46,164 bases of DNA from a bacterium (GTDB lineage: Bacteria > SZUA-79 > Acidulodesulfobacterales > Acidulodesulfobacteraceae). Position numbers and translations under genes: made by a program. This document shows, piece by piece, positions 37,785-46,138 of this stretch. The stretch lies in NCBI GenBank assembly GCA_021822485.1, contig JAKAQP010000008.1, forward strand, positions 1 to 46,164. The letters are read 5' to 3'. Under the pieces are notes generated by a model, which saw only the letters and a program-made list of their open reading frames with translations, was not told the origin of the DNA and searched no databases. How positions within the stretch are numbered: the first letter of the stretch is position 1; each line of letters opens with the position of its first letter.

Positions 37785-37814
37785 TTGCATAATCAAAGAA
37801 CATTATATATAATG
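37785..37814 (+). promoter_or_regulatory. Promoter of the efflux operon with overlapping 14-bp palindrome
   Basis: TTGCAT (37785-37790), 17 bases, TATAAT (37808-37813). The perfect palindrome CATTATATATAATG (37801-37814) covers the -10 box and could be bound by a repressor; it also gives a TATAAT on the minus strand toward the nuclease gene. Transcription of the operon would start near 37820, about 53 bases before the tolC-like ATG. Confidence 0.55.
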
Positions 37815-37872
37815 CAACATATATAAAATTATATTATGTATTATGCATTATTATATCTTTCATTAAATTTTT

Positions 37873-39291
37873 ATGCAAAAAAAAATTTCGGCTGCGGTAA
37901 AAACAGTTTTTTTATTTTTATTTTTCATTAGCACAGGTTGTTCATTTAAAACTGCATATGCCGAGACCCTCTCAAATCCGCATAACTCCGGCATTAATTT
38001 CAAAATAAGCAAAACGGGTAAAATTTCGCCTTCGGCACAGAATAGAATAATAAAAATATCTTTAGCGTCGGCTATTAAAAGAGCTTTGTCTAATCAGGGG
38101 AATATTTTGGAAGCCGAGCATATAATATCCGAAAAAATGGACTTAAAAAAAGCTGAGGACGCAGGTTTGCTTCCAGATATAGCGGTAAATGCGGGAGGAA
38201 TCTGGACACGAACGAAAAACGGCTATCCCGTATTCGCCTCAGCAAACGGAATGAGGGAGTTAATTGGACAGGTAAGTTTAAGCGTTCCGATATTCGACCC
38301 TAAAATATACGGTGAAATTTCGCTTGCGGGAGATAATCTTAAGATTGCGAAATACAGGCTTCGCCTGGCGCGCCTTTTTACGGCCGCCCGTATAACGCAA
38401 TATTTTTACGGACTTATTCTGCTAAAAGACGAAATAAAAATAGAACGAAAGGCGCTAAGCGGCGCGAAAAAAATTTTAACCGCCGCAAAAATAGGATATA
38501 AAGCCGGCAGTCTTTCTCGTTTCGACGTCGTTCAAACGGAGCTTATGACGGCAGGCATACAAACTAACTTAAAAATTTTAAAATCAAAAGTAAAATCGTT
38601 TGAACGGATGTTCTTAATGGAGATATTTTACGGCAGCGTCCGTCATGCAAAACTTTCTTTGCGCATAAACGCTCCGAACAGCGCCGGATTCAATTACCGG
38701 ATTCCTCCTTTAAACAGGCTGATTTCTAAAGCTATAAAAAAACAGCCGATGATTAAAATAGCCGATGCGGAAATTAAATCCGCCAAATCATCCGTTTCAA
38801 TAAGTAAAGCCGGAAGTCTCCCGAACATTCAGGGCGGCGCCGCATACGGAGAAGACACCGTAAATTCCTTCGACGCCCCTAATCTCGGGTGGCAGTTTTT
38901 CGTCATTCTGAACATTCCTATTTATAATTTTGGGCTTCATAAAGGTTATATAGATGCGGCGAATGAAAGGCTTATGGCGCTTAAATCCGCCGCATCCGCA
39001 GTTAAATTGTCCGTAAAAAAAAGGCTTACAATAGATTACGGCAGAGCATCCGCCTCAAAAAAGGAAATTTACGGAGCAAAAATTTTAGTCAAAAAATCCG
39101 GTGAAATTTTTAAGATGACGAAAGAAGCTTATTTGGCAGGGGCTTTTAATGCCCTTGAATTGCAGGAAGCCCAGAATAATTGGATAAAATCGCGTATAGA
39201 ACTTGCCAAAGCGGTAAACGGTTTTTATTTGGCAATTTCTCAATTAGATATAGATATGGGAATAATCCCCTCCGGAGAAGGAAAACTATGA
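37873..39291 (+). CDS. TolC-family outer-membrane efflux channel
   Basis: 472 residues. Signal peptide at the N-terminus with a likely AYA|E cleavage; a Cys at about 23 (STGC) does not fit a lipobox well. Two homologous outer-membrane-efflux repeats with the typical features: LASAIKRALSNQGNILEAEH in the first half, SAKSSVSISKAGSLPNIQGG in the second. It forms the outer-membrane exit duct. No Shine-Dalgarno is seen at the ATG. Its stop overlaps the fusion-protein start as ATGA. This operon seems richer in G and C at third codon positions than its neighbours. Confidence 0.92.
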   Translation: MQKKISAAVKTVFLFLFFISTGCSFKTAYAETLSNPHNSGINFKISKTGKISPSAQNRIIKISLASAIKRALSNQGNILEAEHIISEKMDLKKAEDAGLLPDIAVNAGGIWTRTKNGYPVFASANGMRELIGQVSLSVPIFDPKIYGEISLAGDNLKIAKYRLRLARLFTAARITQYFYGLILLKDEIKIERKALSGAKKILTAAKIGYKAGSLSRFDVVQTELMTAGIQTNLKILKSKVKSFERMFLMEIFYGSVRHAKLSLRINAPNSAGFNYRIPPLNRLISKAIKKQPMIKIADAEIKSAKSSVSISKAGSLPNIQGGAAYGEDTVNSFDAPNLGWQFFVILNIPIYNFGLHKGYIDAANERLMALKSAASAVKLSVKKRLTIDYGRASASKKEIYGAKILVKKSGEIFKMTKEAYLAGAFNALELQEAQNNWIKSRIELAKAVNGFYLAISQLDIDMGIIPSGEGKL

Positions 39292-40301
39292 GACCGAAAA
39301 CTATGAAAAATGTAATTTTGATTTCAATTTTAATTTTTATCTCGTGCGTCCTTTGCGGTATCGGCATGCCCTTAGCCTTTGCTGGTTCCGCAATGCCGGT
39401 AAAAGTGGCCTATGCTAAAAAAACTTATACGGCAAAAAGTATTTTTTCTATCGGAAAGGTCATTAGTAACGGCAGGCAAGTTTTTGTAGCTCCTTTTACG
39501 GGAAGACTTATTGAATCTTTTTCTTTCCCAAAATTCGTAACAGCCGGAACAGTCATCGCAAGAGTCGTAAATCCAGGTTTATACGCAAAGATAATTTCCG
39601 CAAAGAGTAAAGTAAAGTACGCAAAGATAAAGTTTAAAAGAGAGAAACTTTTATTTCATTACGGCGTAGCCGCAAAAAAAGAAGTGGAGGCGGCTGCCTT
39701 AAGCCTGTCCGATGCATACTATGCTCTTCGTTCTTTAGAATCTATAAGCAGCGAAGGTCTTATCGTTTCGCGCTCAAAAGGAACGGTTCGTTATATAGCG
39801 GCGAACGGCGCTATCGTCGCGGCGGGAAGTCCCGTAGCGGTACTAAACGGAAAAGGTCTGCCCTGGGTCAAAACATATGTAACGCCTTCCCAAAGTTTTG
39901 AACTTTATAAAAATATGGCGGTTAAAATAAAAAAAGGGCGTACCCGTGAAACAGGCAAAATCATATCTATCGGCGGCAATGCATTTCATAACGGACTCGT
40001 ACCGGTTTATGTAGGCCTGCAAAAGAATTTTATATTATTTCCCGGCGAATGGGTTAAACTGCGATTTAAAGAATCTTACGCCTCCGTCTTTTCTTTGCCG
40101 GAAAGAGCGATTTTTATACATAAAGGCGGAACGGCGGTATTCACGGTAGTAAATAAAAAAGCGCAAGCGGTCGGCGTGAAAGTGGTTAGGCAAAAAAACG
40201 GCATAGCATACGTTAAAGGGCGGATAAAACCTGAAGAACCTGTAATAATATATCCCGTTACTAGACTTAAATCCGGCGTTCCCGTGGAGATAAAACATTG
40301 A
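39288..40301 (+). CDS. Periplasmic membrane-fusion (adaptor) subunit of RND efflux pump
   Basis: 337 residues from ATG 39288, which overlaps the upstream stop and has GGAG and AAGG just before it; an open frame extends back to 39180 but only within the channel gene. N-terminal signal/anchor helix (about 8-28). Biotinyl-lipoyl-like halves (FVAPFTGRLIESFSFPKFVT and GTVRYIAANGAIVAAGSPV) flank a short helical hairpin of ~50 residues. Beta-barrel and membrane-proximal domains follow. It bridges pump and channel. Coupled to both neighbours by 4-base overlaps. Confidence 0.9.
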   Translation: MRPKTMKNVILISILIFISCVLCGIGMPLAFAGSAMPVKVAYAKKTYTAKSIFSIGKVISNGRQVFVAPFTGRLIESFSFPKFVTAGTVIARVVNPGLYAKIISAKSKVKYAKIKFKREKLLFHYGVAAKKEVEAAALSLSDAYYALRSLESISSEGLIVSRSKGTVRYIAANGAIVAAGSPVAVLNGKGLPWVKTYVTPSQSFELYKNMAVKIKKGRTRETGKIISIGGNAFHNGLVPVYVGLQKNFILFPGEWVKLRFKESYASVFSLPERAIFIHKGGTAVFTVVNKKAQAVGVKVVRQKNGIAYVKGRIKPEEPVIIYPVTRLKSGVPVEIKH

Positions 40302-43300
40302 AAAGATATCTTAATTTTCTTTTGAAGAATAAATTTTCGGTAATTCTTCTTTCTTTAATGATTATAGGCGTCGGATGGTTTTATACACGCAATATGCCCG
40401 AGAGCATTTTCCCCGACGTCAATTTTCCAAGAGTTTCCGTTTTAGTACACAGCGGCAGATTGCCCGTAAAATTTATGCTGGTTCAGGCGACCAAGCCTCT
40501 CGAAGCAGCGGCGGAAGGTGAACAGGGCGTCCGCCTAGTCCGCTCGCAAACTGGCAACGGTATATCTAAAATTACCGTTTATTTTCAATCGAACATAAAA
40601 CCTCATATAGCTTATTTAATGCTTGAATCGCGTTTAAGTCAGGTGGCGCTGCCGCAGGGCAGCAAGATGACCGTCCGGCTGATGTCTCCTAACGTATATC
40701 CTTTTGCCGAGTATGCCCTTGTTTCTAACCGTAAAAATTATGGCAGTTCCGATATGATGTCAACTTTTGCTTATAAGATAAGACCCGCTTTACTATCGGT
40801 TAAAGGAATTTATCAGATAGAAGGAACGGGACGCGGCTGGCCCGTGGCTGGAATAAACTTAAATCCGCTTCGTCTTGCCCAGTATCATATCGGTCCGGAA
40901 AACATCGTAAAAATACTAAGGTCGTATCAGGGACCTTTTTTTTCGGGAGTCCTGAATACATATCATAAACAGTTCGTAGTCGCGACTACCCCGCGTCCGG
41001 CGGATATAAAAGCTCTTTCCAATATTATGATTCAGGTAAAACATACTCTTTTACCCTTGAAAGACTTAGGAACCGTAAAAATTGGGTCTCCGCCGTTAAT
41101 CCGCGAAGCGGCGGTAAGCGGTTACCGACACGCGCTTCTTATCGATATTATGCCGGATTTAAATATAAATACGGTTAAAGTCGCCGGAAATATCGGCCGC
41201 CGCATTAAATCTTTAAACGGCCGCCTGCCGAAAGGTTTAAAAATAATTTCAGTCTATAATACAAGCCGACTTATCCATTCCAATCTTAAAGACGTCTGGA
41301 TTGCCCTTATTCTCGGCGGCTTAATAGCATTGTTCGTAGTATTTCTCTTTTTAAAGCGGCTGGACGGCGCTCTTATAGCCCTTGCCGTAATACCCGTTTC
41401 GGTATCTTTAACGGTAGTTATTCTTAATGCCTTAGGCTTCGGTCTTAATATTATGACGCTCGGCGGATTAACGGCATCAATCGGAGCTATGATAGACCAT
41501 GCAATAGTAATAGTAGAAAGAGGTTTTCATAAGCTGAAGGGAGGGCTGGCTAATGAAACGGGCGGCGACTCGGCATTAGAGCGCGTAGGCAAAATACTTC
41601 CGCTTATGACCGCGGCGACAATTACGTCTTCCATAGTTTTTATACCCCTTATCTTTATACACGGAACTCTCGGCATACTTTTTAAGCAAATGGCGCTTTC
41701 GATAGTTATCGCGCTGATAACGTCGCAGTTGACGGCTTTAACTCTTACTCCGATACTTACTATAATGCTTGCAAAAAGAAAAAACGCCGGAAAAAAAAGT
41801 AAAATTTATAAAAAAAACAGACTTAGAAAAATTTACGGTTATATACTGATTAAGGGCATGAGGTCGCCTTGGCTTGCATTGCCGGTAATTTTTGCGCTCA
41901 TAATAACTATAGCGTTTTCTATGTTTTATCTGCGGACGGCTTTTTTGCCGAAATGGGACGAAGGTATTTTTGTAGTTCCGTTCAGGACTCCCGTGGGAAG
42001 CAGCGTTGCCGGCACCGAAAGAACCGGAAAATATCTTATGCGCATAGCTAAAGAAAACTCTAACGTAAAAAAGGTTTCATTAGTAGTAGGCAGGAGTTTG
42101 GACAACCCTTATTCTACGCCTAATAAGGGCGATTTAACGATAGTTTTAAAAAGAAACCGCACCGAAACTACCGAAAAAATAATGAGAAAACTTTATAATA
42201 AGTTTCATAATGCGGCTCCCGACCTAATCGACCTTAATTTTCAACAGCTCATGGTAAACCGTCTCGGATTTTTATCGGGCTCCCATGCGCCCTTAGAAGT
42301 CATGCTTTTCGGCAAAAGCTCCAATGCGCTCAGAAAATACGGTAAAATTCTAGCAAATAAATTAAGAAAAACCGGCAATTTCCAGTACGTCAATTTTAAA
42401 TCTCCTTCGGCAGGACCCGAAATAACCTTGACGCCGTCCTATTATGCGGCGGTTTACGGCATAACTCCGCCCGTTATAGCGGATAAAGTCAAAAGGCTCC
42501 TGTGGGGACAGAAAGCCGGCTTTTTGCTGTACGGCGAACAGGTACTGCCCGTGCGCGTCTTTATTAAAAATAAATCCGTCTCGGTATCCGAGCTAAAAAA
42601 TTGGCCTTTTACCCTTAAAAACGGGACGCATACAAGGTTAGATTATATTTCTAAAATACGCGTCAAAAAAGCAGTTCCTTTTATAACCCACCAGAATATG
42701 GCTCCATATGCCTATATCTTCATTCAGCCGGTAAAAGGCGAAGGTCTTTCGGCGGGAGCGGCTAAAGCCCGCAAGGTTATCGACTCTATGCATCTTCCGC
42801 CGTCCGTTACCGCCTCTATCGGAGGATATTATCGTTCGCAGGTAAAAAGCTTTAAACAGATGGCCGTTATGCTCACGTTTGCGCTTATACTTATATTCGT
42901 CTTTTTCGGCTTTCAGTTTGCGAGCCAGCGGGCGGCAATAGCATCTATGACGGCTATTGCGCTGTCGGGAGCAGGAGCGCTTGCCGCTCTTTTAATAACC
43001 GGTATAGAACTAGACAGCACTGCATTTCTGGGCATTCTTTTAGTTTTTGCAATTTCCACCAATAATGCAATTCTTATATTCGCAAGGTCGAGGCAGATCA
43101 GCGGCGCCGTTAACTCGTCCCCAAACCCGTCGTCCGTTTTTCTTGCCGCCAGAGAACGCCTTCGCCCAGTACTGATGACTATGCTTGCGGACGTTTTCGG
43201 TTTTCTGCCGCTGGCTATAGGTATTGGAAGAGGCACGGATCTTTTGAAACCACTTTCCGTTGCGGTTATGGGCGGCTTGCTAATATCCGTTTTTATGTCC

Positions 43301-43351
43301 CTGTGGCTTGCCCCTGTTATATATGTCGGGCTTTTTGTAAAAAAAAAATAA
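40298..43351 (+). CDS. RND efflux transporter permease
   Basis: 1017 residues, twelve membrane helices in the 1+5+1+5 RND pattern with two large periplasmic loops (about 32-330 and 550-860). Start is TTG at 40298, overlapping the adaptor stop, with GGAGA seven bases upstream. The proton-relay helix TM4 reads TASIGAMIDHAIVIVE: D400 is kept but the second Asp of the usual DD pair is His 401. TM10 reads AISTNNAIL, with Asn where AcrB has Lys. The substrate is unclear: neither a heavy-metal (CusA) nor a standard drug (AcrB) signature is complete. Confidence 0.93.
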   Translation: MKRYLNFLLKNKFSVILLSLMIIGVGWFYTRNMPESIFPDVNFPRVSVLVHSGRLPVKFMLVQATKPLEAAAEGEQGVRLVRSQTGNGISKITVYFQSNIKPHIAYLMLESRLSQVALPQGSKMTVRLMSPNVYPFAEYALVSNRKNYGSSDMMSTFAYKIRPALLSVKGIYQIEGTGRGWPVAGINLNPLRLAQYHIGPENIVKILRSYQGPFFSGVLNTYHKQFVVATTPRPADIKALSNIMIQVKHTLLPLKDLGTVKIGSPPLIREAAVSGYRHALLIDIMPDLNINTVKVAGNIGRRIKSLNGRLPKGLKIISVYNTSRLIHSNLKDVWIALILGGLIALFVVFLFLKRLDGALIALAVIPVSVSLTVVILNALGFGLNIMTLGGLTASIGAMIDHAIVIVERGFHKLKGGLANETGGDSALERVGKILPLMTAATITSSIVFIPLIFIHGTLGILFKQMALSIVIALITSQLTALTLTPILTIMLAKRKNAGKKSKIYKKNRLRKIYGYILIKGMRSPWLALPVIFALIITIAFSMFYLRTAFLPKWDEGIFVVPFRTPVGSSVAGTERTGKYLMRIAKENSNVKKVSLVVGRSLDNPYSTPNKGDLTIVLKRNRTETTEKIMRKLYNKFHNAAPDLIDLNFQQLMVNRLGFLSGSHAPLEVMLFGKSSNALRKYGKILANKLRKTGNFQYVNFKSPSAGPEITLTPSYYAAVYGITPPVIADKVKRLLWGQKAGFLLYGEQVLPVRVFIKNKSVSVSELKNWPFTLKNGTHTRLDYISKIRVKKAVPFITHQNMAPYAYIFIQPVKGEGLSAGAAKARKVIDSMHLPPSVTASIGGYYRSQVKSFKQMAVMLTFALILIFVFFGFQFASQRAAIASMTAIALSGAGALAALLITGIELDSTAFLGILLVFAISTNNAILIFARSRQISGAVNSSPNPSSVFLAARERLRPVLMTMLADVFGFLPLAIGIGRGTDLLKPLSVAVMGGLLISVFMSLWLAPVIYVGLFVKKK

Positions 43352-43484
43352 AAAAATTATAAATATTTAAACGTTCCGTTCAAAGTTTTATTTACTTTAC
43401 GATATTTTAAACCCAGACTATGAAAAATAATGTCAGATACTTTTAATTACAATCAAACTGCTTTCTGCAATCTCCAAAAATTTT

Positions 43485-43516
43485 ATTTTACAAAATATGT
43501 AAAATTATGCTATTAT
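43485..43516 (+). promoter_or_regulatory. Promoter with operator-like inverted repeat upstream of the 43576 gene
   Basis: ATTTTACA (43485-43492) and TGTAAAAT (43498-43505) form a perfect 8-bp inverted repeat with a 5-base spacer. The left arm contains TTTACA (43487-43492), which pairs with TATTAT (43511-43516) at 18 bases as a promoter, five of six matches each. A regulator bound here would cover the -35. The rest of the 224-base gap after the RND gene is AT-rich; no convincing terminator was seen. Confidence 0.5.
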
Positions 43517-43575
43517 AAGCTAATATTTATTATTTTAAATAAAAATTAAAAATTTCAACAATAAATTAGTAAATA

Positions 43576-43977
43576 ATGAATAAGTACTTGCAGGTTACTT
43601 TTATTTTCCTTTCTTTTCTCAGTATTGCATTATCTGTCGGCATGCATGATTTGAATTATTTTTACAATATATCTTCAGTCAGTAATTACCATAGCAAAGT
43701 ATATAGCGGCAAAAAATTACTTGTACAAAATTTTAGCAATATTTTAACAATTAAAAAATCGCCTTCTATTCTATTAAATTCCCATAATCTTTCTTTAAAG
43801 CGTGCCAGATTTGCTAATTGTTTGGAATGTCAAAATATTCCTGCATTTTTGTTTAATATTAACGAATATTTTCTTATAATTTTTATATTTGCAATGCTCT
43901 ATATTTTTCTTCAAACACTATTTATATTTCCTATCGTTCATCCTCCAAAATTTTCTTATCGTTATTTCAATTTATAA
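43576..43977 (+). CDS. Small membrane protein with CxxC pair, function unknown
   Basis: 133 residues. N-terminal hydrophobic segment (about 6-22, signal or anchor), a polar middle part, the pair NCLECQ at about 80-86, then a strong membrane helix (about 95-118) and a short tail with HPPKFSYRYF. No domain recognised and no Shine-Dalgarno at the ATG. It lies between the efflux operon and a TlpA/CcdA thiol module. The cysteines would face the periplasm if the first segment is a signal peptide. It could be a thiol or metal-handling partner of either neighbour, but nothing proves this. Confidence 0.55.
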   Translation: MNKYLQVTFIFLSFLSIALSVGMHDLNYFYNISSVSNYHSKVYSGKKLLVQNFSNILTIKKSPSILLNSHNLSLKRARFANCLECQNIPAFLFNINEYFLIIFIFAMLYIFLQTLFIFPIVHPPKFSYRYFNL

Positions 43978-44021
43978 TTTTATTTATTTTAAATTAAACC
44001 TGATAGAGCATTGGACTACTA

Positions 44022-44058
44022 TTTTATTAGGAAAAATATATAATTTTTTCTAATAAAA
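44022..44058. repeat. 15-bp inverted repeat upstream of the tlpA-like gene
   Basis: Arms 44022-44036 and 44044-44058 pair over 15 positions (one G-U) around a 7-base AT loop. It lies 55 bases before the gene. There is no GC-rich base and no clean T-run, so neither terminator nor simple operator is clear. The preceding 40 bases hold no other signal. Confidence 0.55.
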
Positions 44059-44112
44059 TAAAATTAAATATTTAATATATGCTTAAAATAATAAATAATG
44101 GGAGTACTAGTT

Positions 44113-44706
44113 ATGAAAAATAAATCTAATAAAGTAAAATCATTTAATAAATACAAACTATGGATAATAATTTCGGCAATTATTCTGGTTGTTTTTGCCG
44201 GTTCTTTAGTAATAATAAAAAATCCGGACTGGTTTCATCTTGCAGGCAAAGCTCTTAAAATAAATAAATCCGGCAATGAAACTTTTGCGCCTCAATTTAT
44301 GGTTAAAAGCATCAACTATCCGAATAAAATTTTATCTCTTAAAAAATACAGGGGGCACATAATCTTGGTTAATTTTTTTGCAACATGGTGTCCGCCATGC
44401 CGCGCTGAAATGCCGCGGATTGAAAAATTTTATAAAGCTCATAAAAGCGAAGGCTTTCGTGTCATAGGGCTGTCGGTGAATAATAGCGGACCTCAAGCGG
44501 TTCTCAATTTTTTTAAACATTTTGACGGCGGACATATAACATATCCTCTAGCTATGGCAAATTACGGAATTGAACAAGCTTACGGCGGAATAAACGAGAT
44601 ACCGCAATCTTTTATAATAGATAAACAGGGCAGCATAGTAGCGCATTTTACAGGCGAACTTCCGCCGGGTTTTTTAGGCTATTACTTTAAAAAATATAAT
44701 AAATAA
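44113..44706 (+). CDS. Membrane-anchored TlpA/ResA-type thiol-disulfide oxidoreductase
   Basis: 197 residues from ATG 44113, preferred over an ATG at 44098 because GGGAG lies eight bases before it. N-terminal membrane anchor (about 15-35), then a thioredoxin fold with the active site FATWCPPCRAEMP and the conserved cis-Pro region EIPQSFIIDKQG. Such proteins reduce disulfides in the periplasm, commonly apocytochrome c haem sites. It should receive electrons from CcdA encoded 32 bases downstream. Confidence 0.92.
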   Translation: MKNKSNKVKSFNKYKLWIIISAIILVVFAGSLVIIKNPDWFHLAGKALKINKSGNETFAPQFMVKSINYPNKILSLKKYRGHIILVNFFATWCPPCRAEMPRIEKFYKAHKSEGFRVIGLSVNNSGPQAVLNFFKHFDGGHITYPLAMANYGIEQAYGGINEIPQSFIIDKQGSIVAHFTGELPPGFLGYYFKKYNK

Positions 44707-44738
44707 TAATTGCAATACTATTTGGAGGTAGTATATAT

Positions 44739-45506
44739 ATGAATTCTTTTTTTACGCCCAACGTATCATTTTTAGTAGCTTTTTTAGCGGGATTATTTTC
44801 TTTTATAAGCCCGTGCGTTTTTCCGTTAATACCGTCTTATCTGTCTTATATATCCGGTTTGTCCGTTAAAGAATTAACGGGCGATGAACCTTCAAGCGGT
44901 AAGATTAAAGCTAAATTTATAGCCGTCAAACATTCTTTAATGTTTATTCTGGGATTTACGGCGGTATTCGTTCTTTTGGGGGTATTTTCAAGCGCCGTAG
45001 GTTCTTTATTACATTCTATATGGCTTATGAGAATAGCGGGTATTTTTATAATAGTCATGGGACTATTCATACTCGGAGCTTTTAATAAAATAAAATTTCT
45101 GTCGTTTATGAATGCAGACGCCAATATCAACATAAAAAATAAACCGTTGGGTTTAATCGGCTCCGCTTTGGTAGGCGTCGTGTTCGCCGCCGCTTGGACG
45201 CCGTGCATAGGTCCCATTTTAGCGTCTATCCTTTTTATAGCTTCGACCATGCACAATACGGCGGCGGGAGCCGAATTATTATTTATTTACGCCATGGGGC
45301 TTGCCGTTCCTTTTTTTATAAGTTCCGTATCGTTAAATTTATTCTTATCGGCATTTAAAAGGATAAGGCCTTTTATAAAGACTATATCGGTAATAAGCGG
45401 GGTAATTTTAATTGCAGTAGGGATACTGATATTTTTTAATTATCTCTCCGTAATATCTTTATATTTCGGCAATGCTTTCCATTACAATATACCGTATAAC
45501 GGATAG
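44739..45506 (+). CDS. ccdA: CcdA-type transmembrane thiol-electron transporter
   Basis: 255 residues with six membrane helices. The two redox cysteines occur in the family contexts FISPCVFPLIPSYLSYISG (TM1) and AAWTPCIGPILAS (TM4). It carries electrons from cytoplasmic thioredoxin across the inner membrane to periplasmic thioredoxin-like proteins, here most likely the TlpA-like neighbour. GGAGG (44724-44728) lies ten bases before the ATG. No cytochrome c maturation genes are adjacent, so the final acceptor is open. It is the last complete gene before the integrase scar. Confidence 0.93.
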   Translation: MNSFFTPNVSFLVAFLAGLFSFISPCVFPLIPSYLSYISGLSVKELTGDEPSSGKIKAKFIAVKHSLMFILGFTAVFVLLGVFSSAVGSLLHSIWLMRIAGIFIIVMGLFILGAFNKIKFLSFMNADANINIKNKPLGLIGSALVGVVFAAAWTPCIGPILASILFIASTMHNTAAGAELLFIYAMGLAVPFFISSVSLNLFLSAFKRIRPFIKTISVISGVILIAVGILIFFNYLSVISLYFGNAFHYNIPYNG

Positions 45507-45584
45507 CTTTTATCCAATATTAATACTAGATAAAAATTTAAGTTCATTGATTTTATTTTATGAGTATCTAAACTGTTCCTTTTG

Positions 45585-45710
45585 TCAATACATTTTTAAA
45601 AGCTGATCGTACTTTTTTTTAAAAACTCGTTTTCTATCTTTATAGCGTTTGCCGTCTATCATAAAGTCGTAGTAGTAATGTTTGCCTCTACGCATTATGT
45701 TTCCGGGCAT
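45585..45710 (-). pseudogene. Tyrosine integrase, N-terminal remnant (41 codons)
   Basis: From ATG 45710 the product begins MPGNIMRRGKHYYYDFMIDG and continues KRYKDR, the typical start of phage and island tyrosine integrases (arm-binding domain). After about 26 residues the resemblance stops and the frame ends at 45585; the core-binding and catalytic domains are missing. GGAG lies just before the ATG and a promoter at 45793-45821, so the 5' end is intact and the gene was cut by deletion. No continuation in other frames was seen between here and ccdA. Confidence 0.75.
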
Positions 45711-45747
45711 TTTTATTCTCCTTGTTTGTAAATTCTTTTTGGAAAAA

Positions 45748-45780
45748 TTTGGTACAAATTTGGTACAAATTTGAGACAAA
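45748..45780. repeat. Three tandem 11-bp repeats upstream of the integrase remnant
   Basis: TTTGGTACAAA at 45748-45758 and 45759-45769, then TTTGAGACAAA at 45770-45780. Position between promoter and start codon, next to the tRNA fragment, fits arm-type binding sites of the integrase. Confidence 0.7.
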
Positions 45781-45792
45781 AATTCTATAAAA

Positions 45793-45821
45793 ATTATAAA
45801 ATTTATGCAAATTATAATCAA
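45793..45821 (-). promoter_or_regulatory. Promoter of the integrase remnant
   Basis: TTGATT (45816-45821), 17 bases, TATAAT (45793-45798) on the minus strand. Predicted start near 45786, directly before the 11-bp repeats, which would allow autorepression by integrase. Confidence 0.55.
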
Positions 45822-45872
45822 TATAAAATTGCTTAAGGTAGTCTGGAAAGGCTTATTTACTGCGGTTTTAAC

Positions 45873-45917
45873 TGGTAGGCACGGGCGGTCTCGAACCGCC
45901 GACCCCTACCGTGTCAA
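45873..45917 (-). other. 3' fragment of tRNA-Val(GAC), probable attachment site core
   Basis: On the minus strand: anticodon loop TTGACAC (anticodon GAC), stem half GGTAG, variable loop, T arm GGCGG-TTCGAGA-CCGCC, acceptor half CGTGCCT, discriminator A and CCA. The bases before the anticodon loop do not pair with GGTAG and no D arm or 5' acceptor (AGGCACG expected) follows, so only 45 bases of the gene are present. This is the usual core copied by integrases that insert into tRNA genes. Confidence 0.8.
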
Positions 45918-46037
45918 AGAAAAATATTAAAATTTATTAAATGGGCTTTCTACCTTCACTTATAGATTTATTAATACTTTTAGGGCATTATAGATATTAT
46001 GATATTTTCCATATATTCTATACATTCGGATATTTTA

Positions 46038-46057
46038 TGTGACAGTCGTGTGACAGT
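46038..46057. repeat. Direct repeat TGTGACAGT, two copies
   Basis: Copies at 46038-46046 and 46049-46057 with a 2-base spacer, on the opposite side of the tRNA fragment from the integrase. They differ from the 11-bp repeats and could be arm sites of a second element. The bases 45918-46037 between hold no gene or clear signal. Confidence 0.6.
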
Positions 46058-46138
46058 TTTTTTAAAAATTTTATAAATTTTTTTAAAAAAGGTTTTAAAA
46101 AAAATAAAAAATAATTTATTTATAAATTTCAAAAAATA

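Noticed and set aside
39180-39287. Longer N-terminus for the fusion protein
   Set aside because: It would overlap the channel gene by over 100 bases; the ATG at 39288 has the stop-start overlap, a ribosome site and is followed by a signal sequence.
43352-43400. Terminator after the RND gene
   Set aside because: Only a 4-bp stem (AACG/CGTT) without a proper T-run is present.
45748-45780. CRISPR-like short repeats
   Set aside because: The repeats are 11 bp, directly adjacent without spacers, and no cas genes are present.
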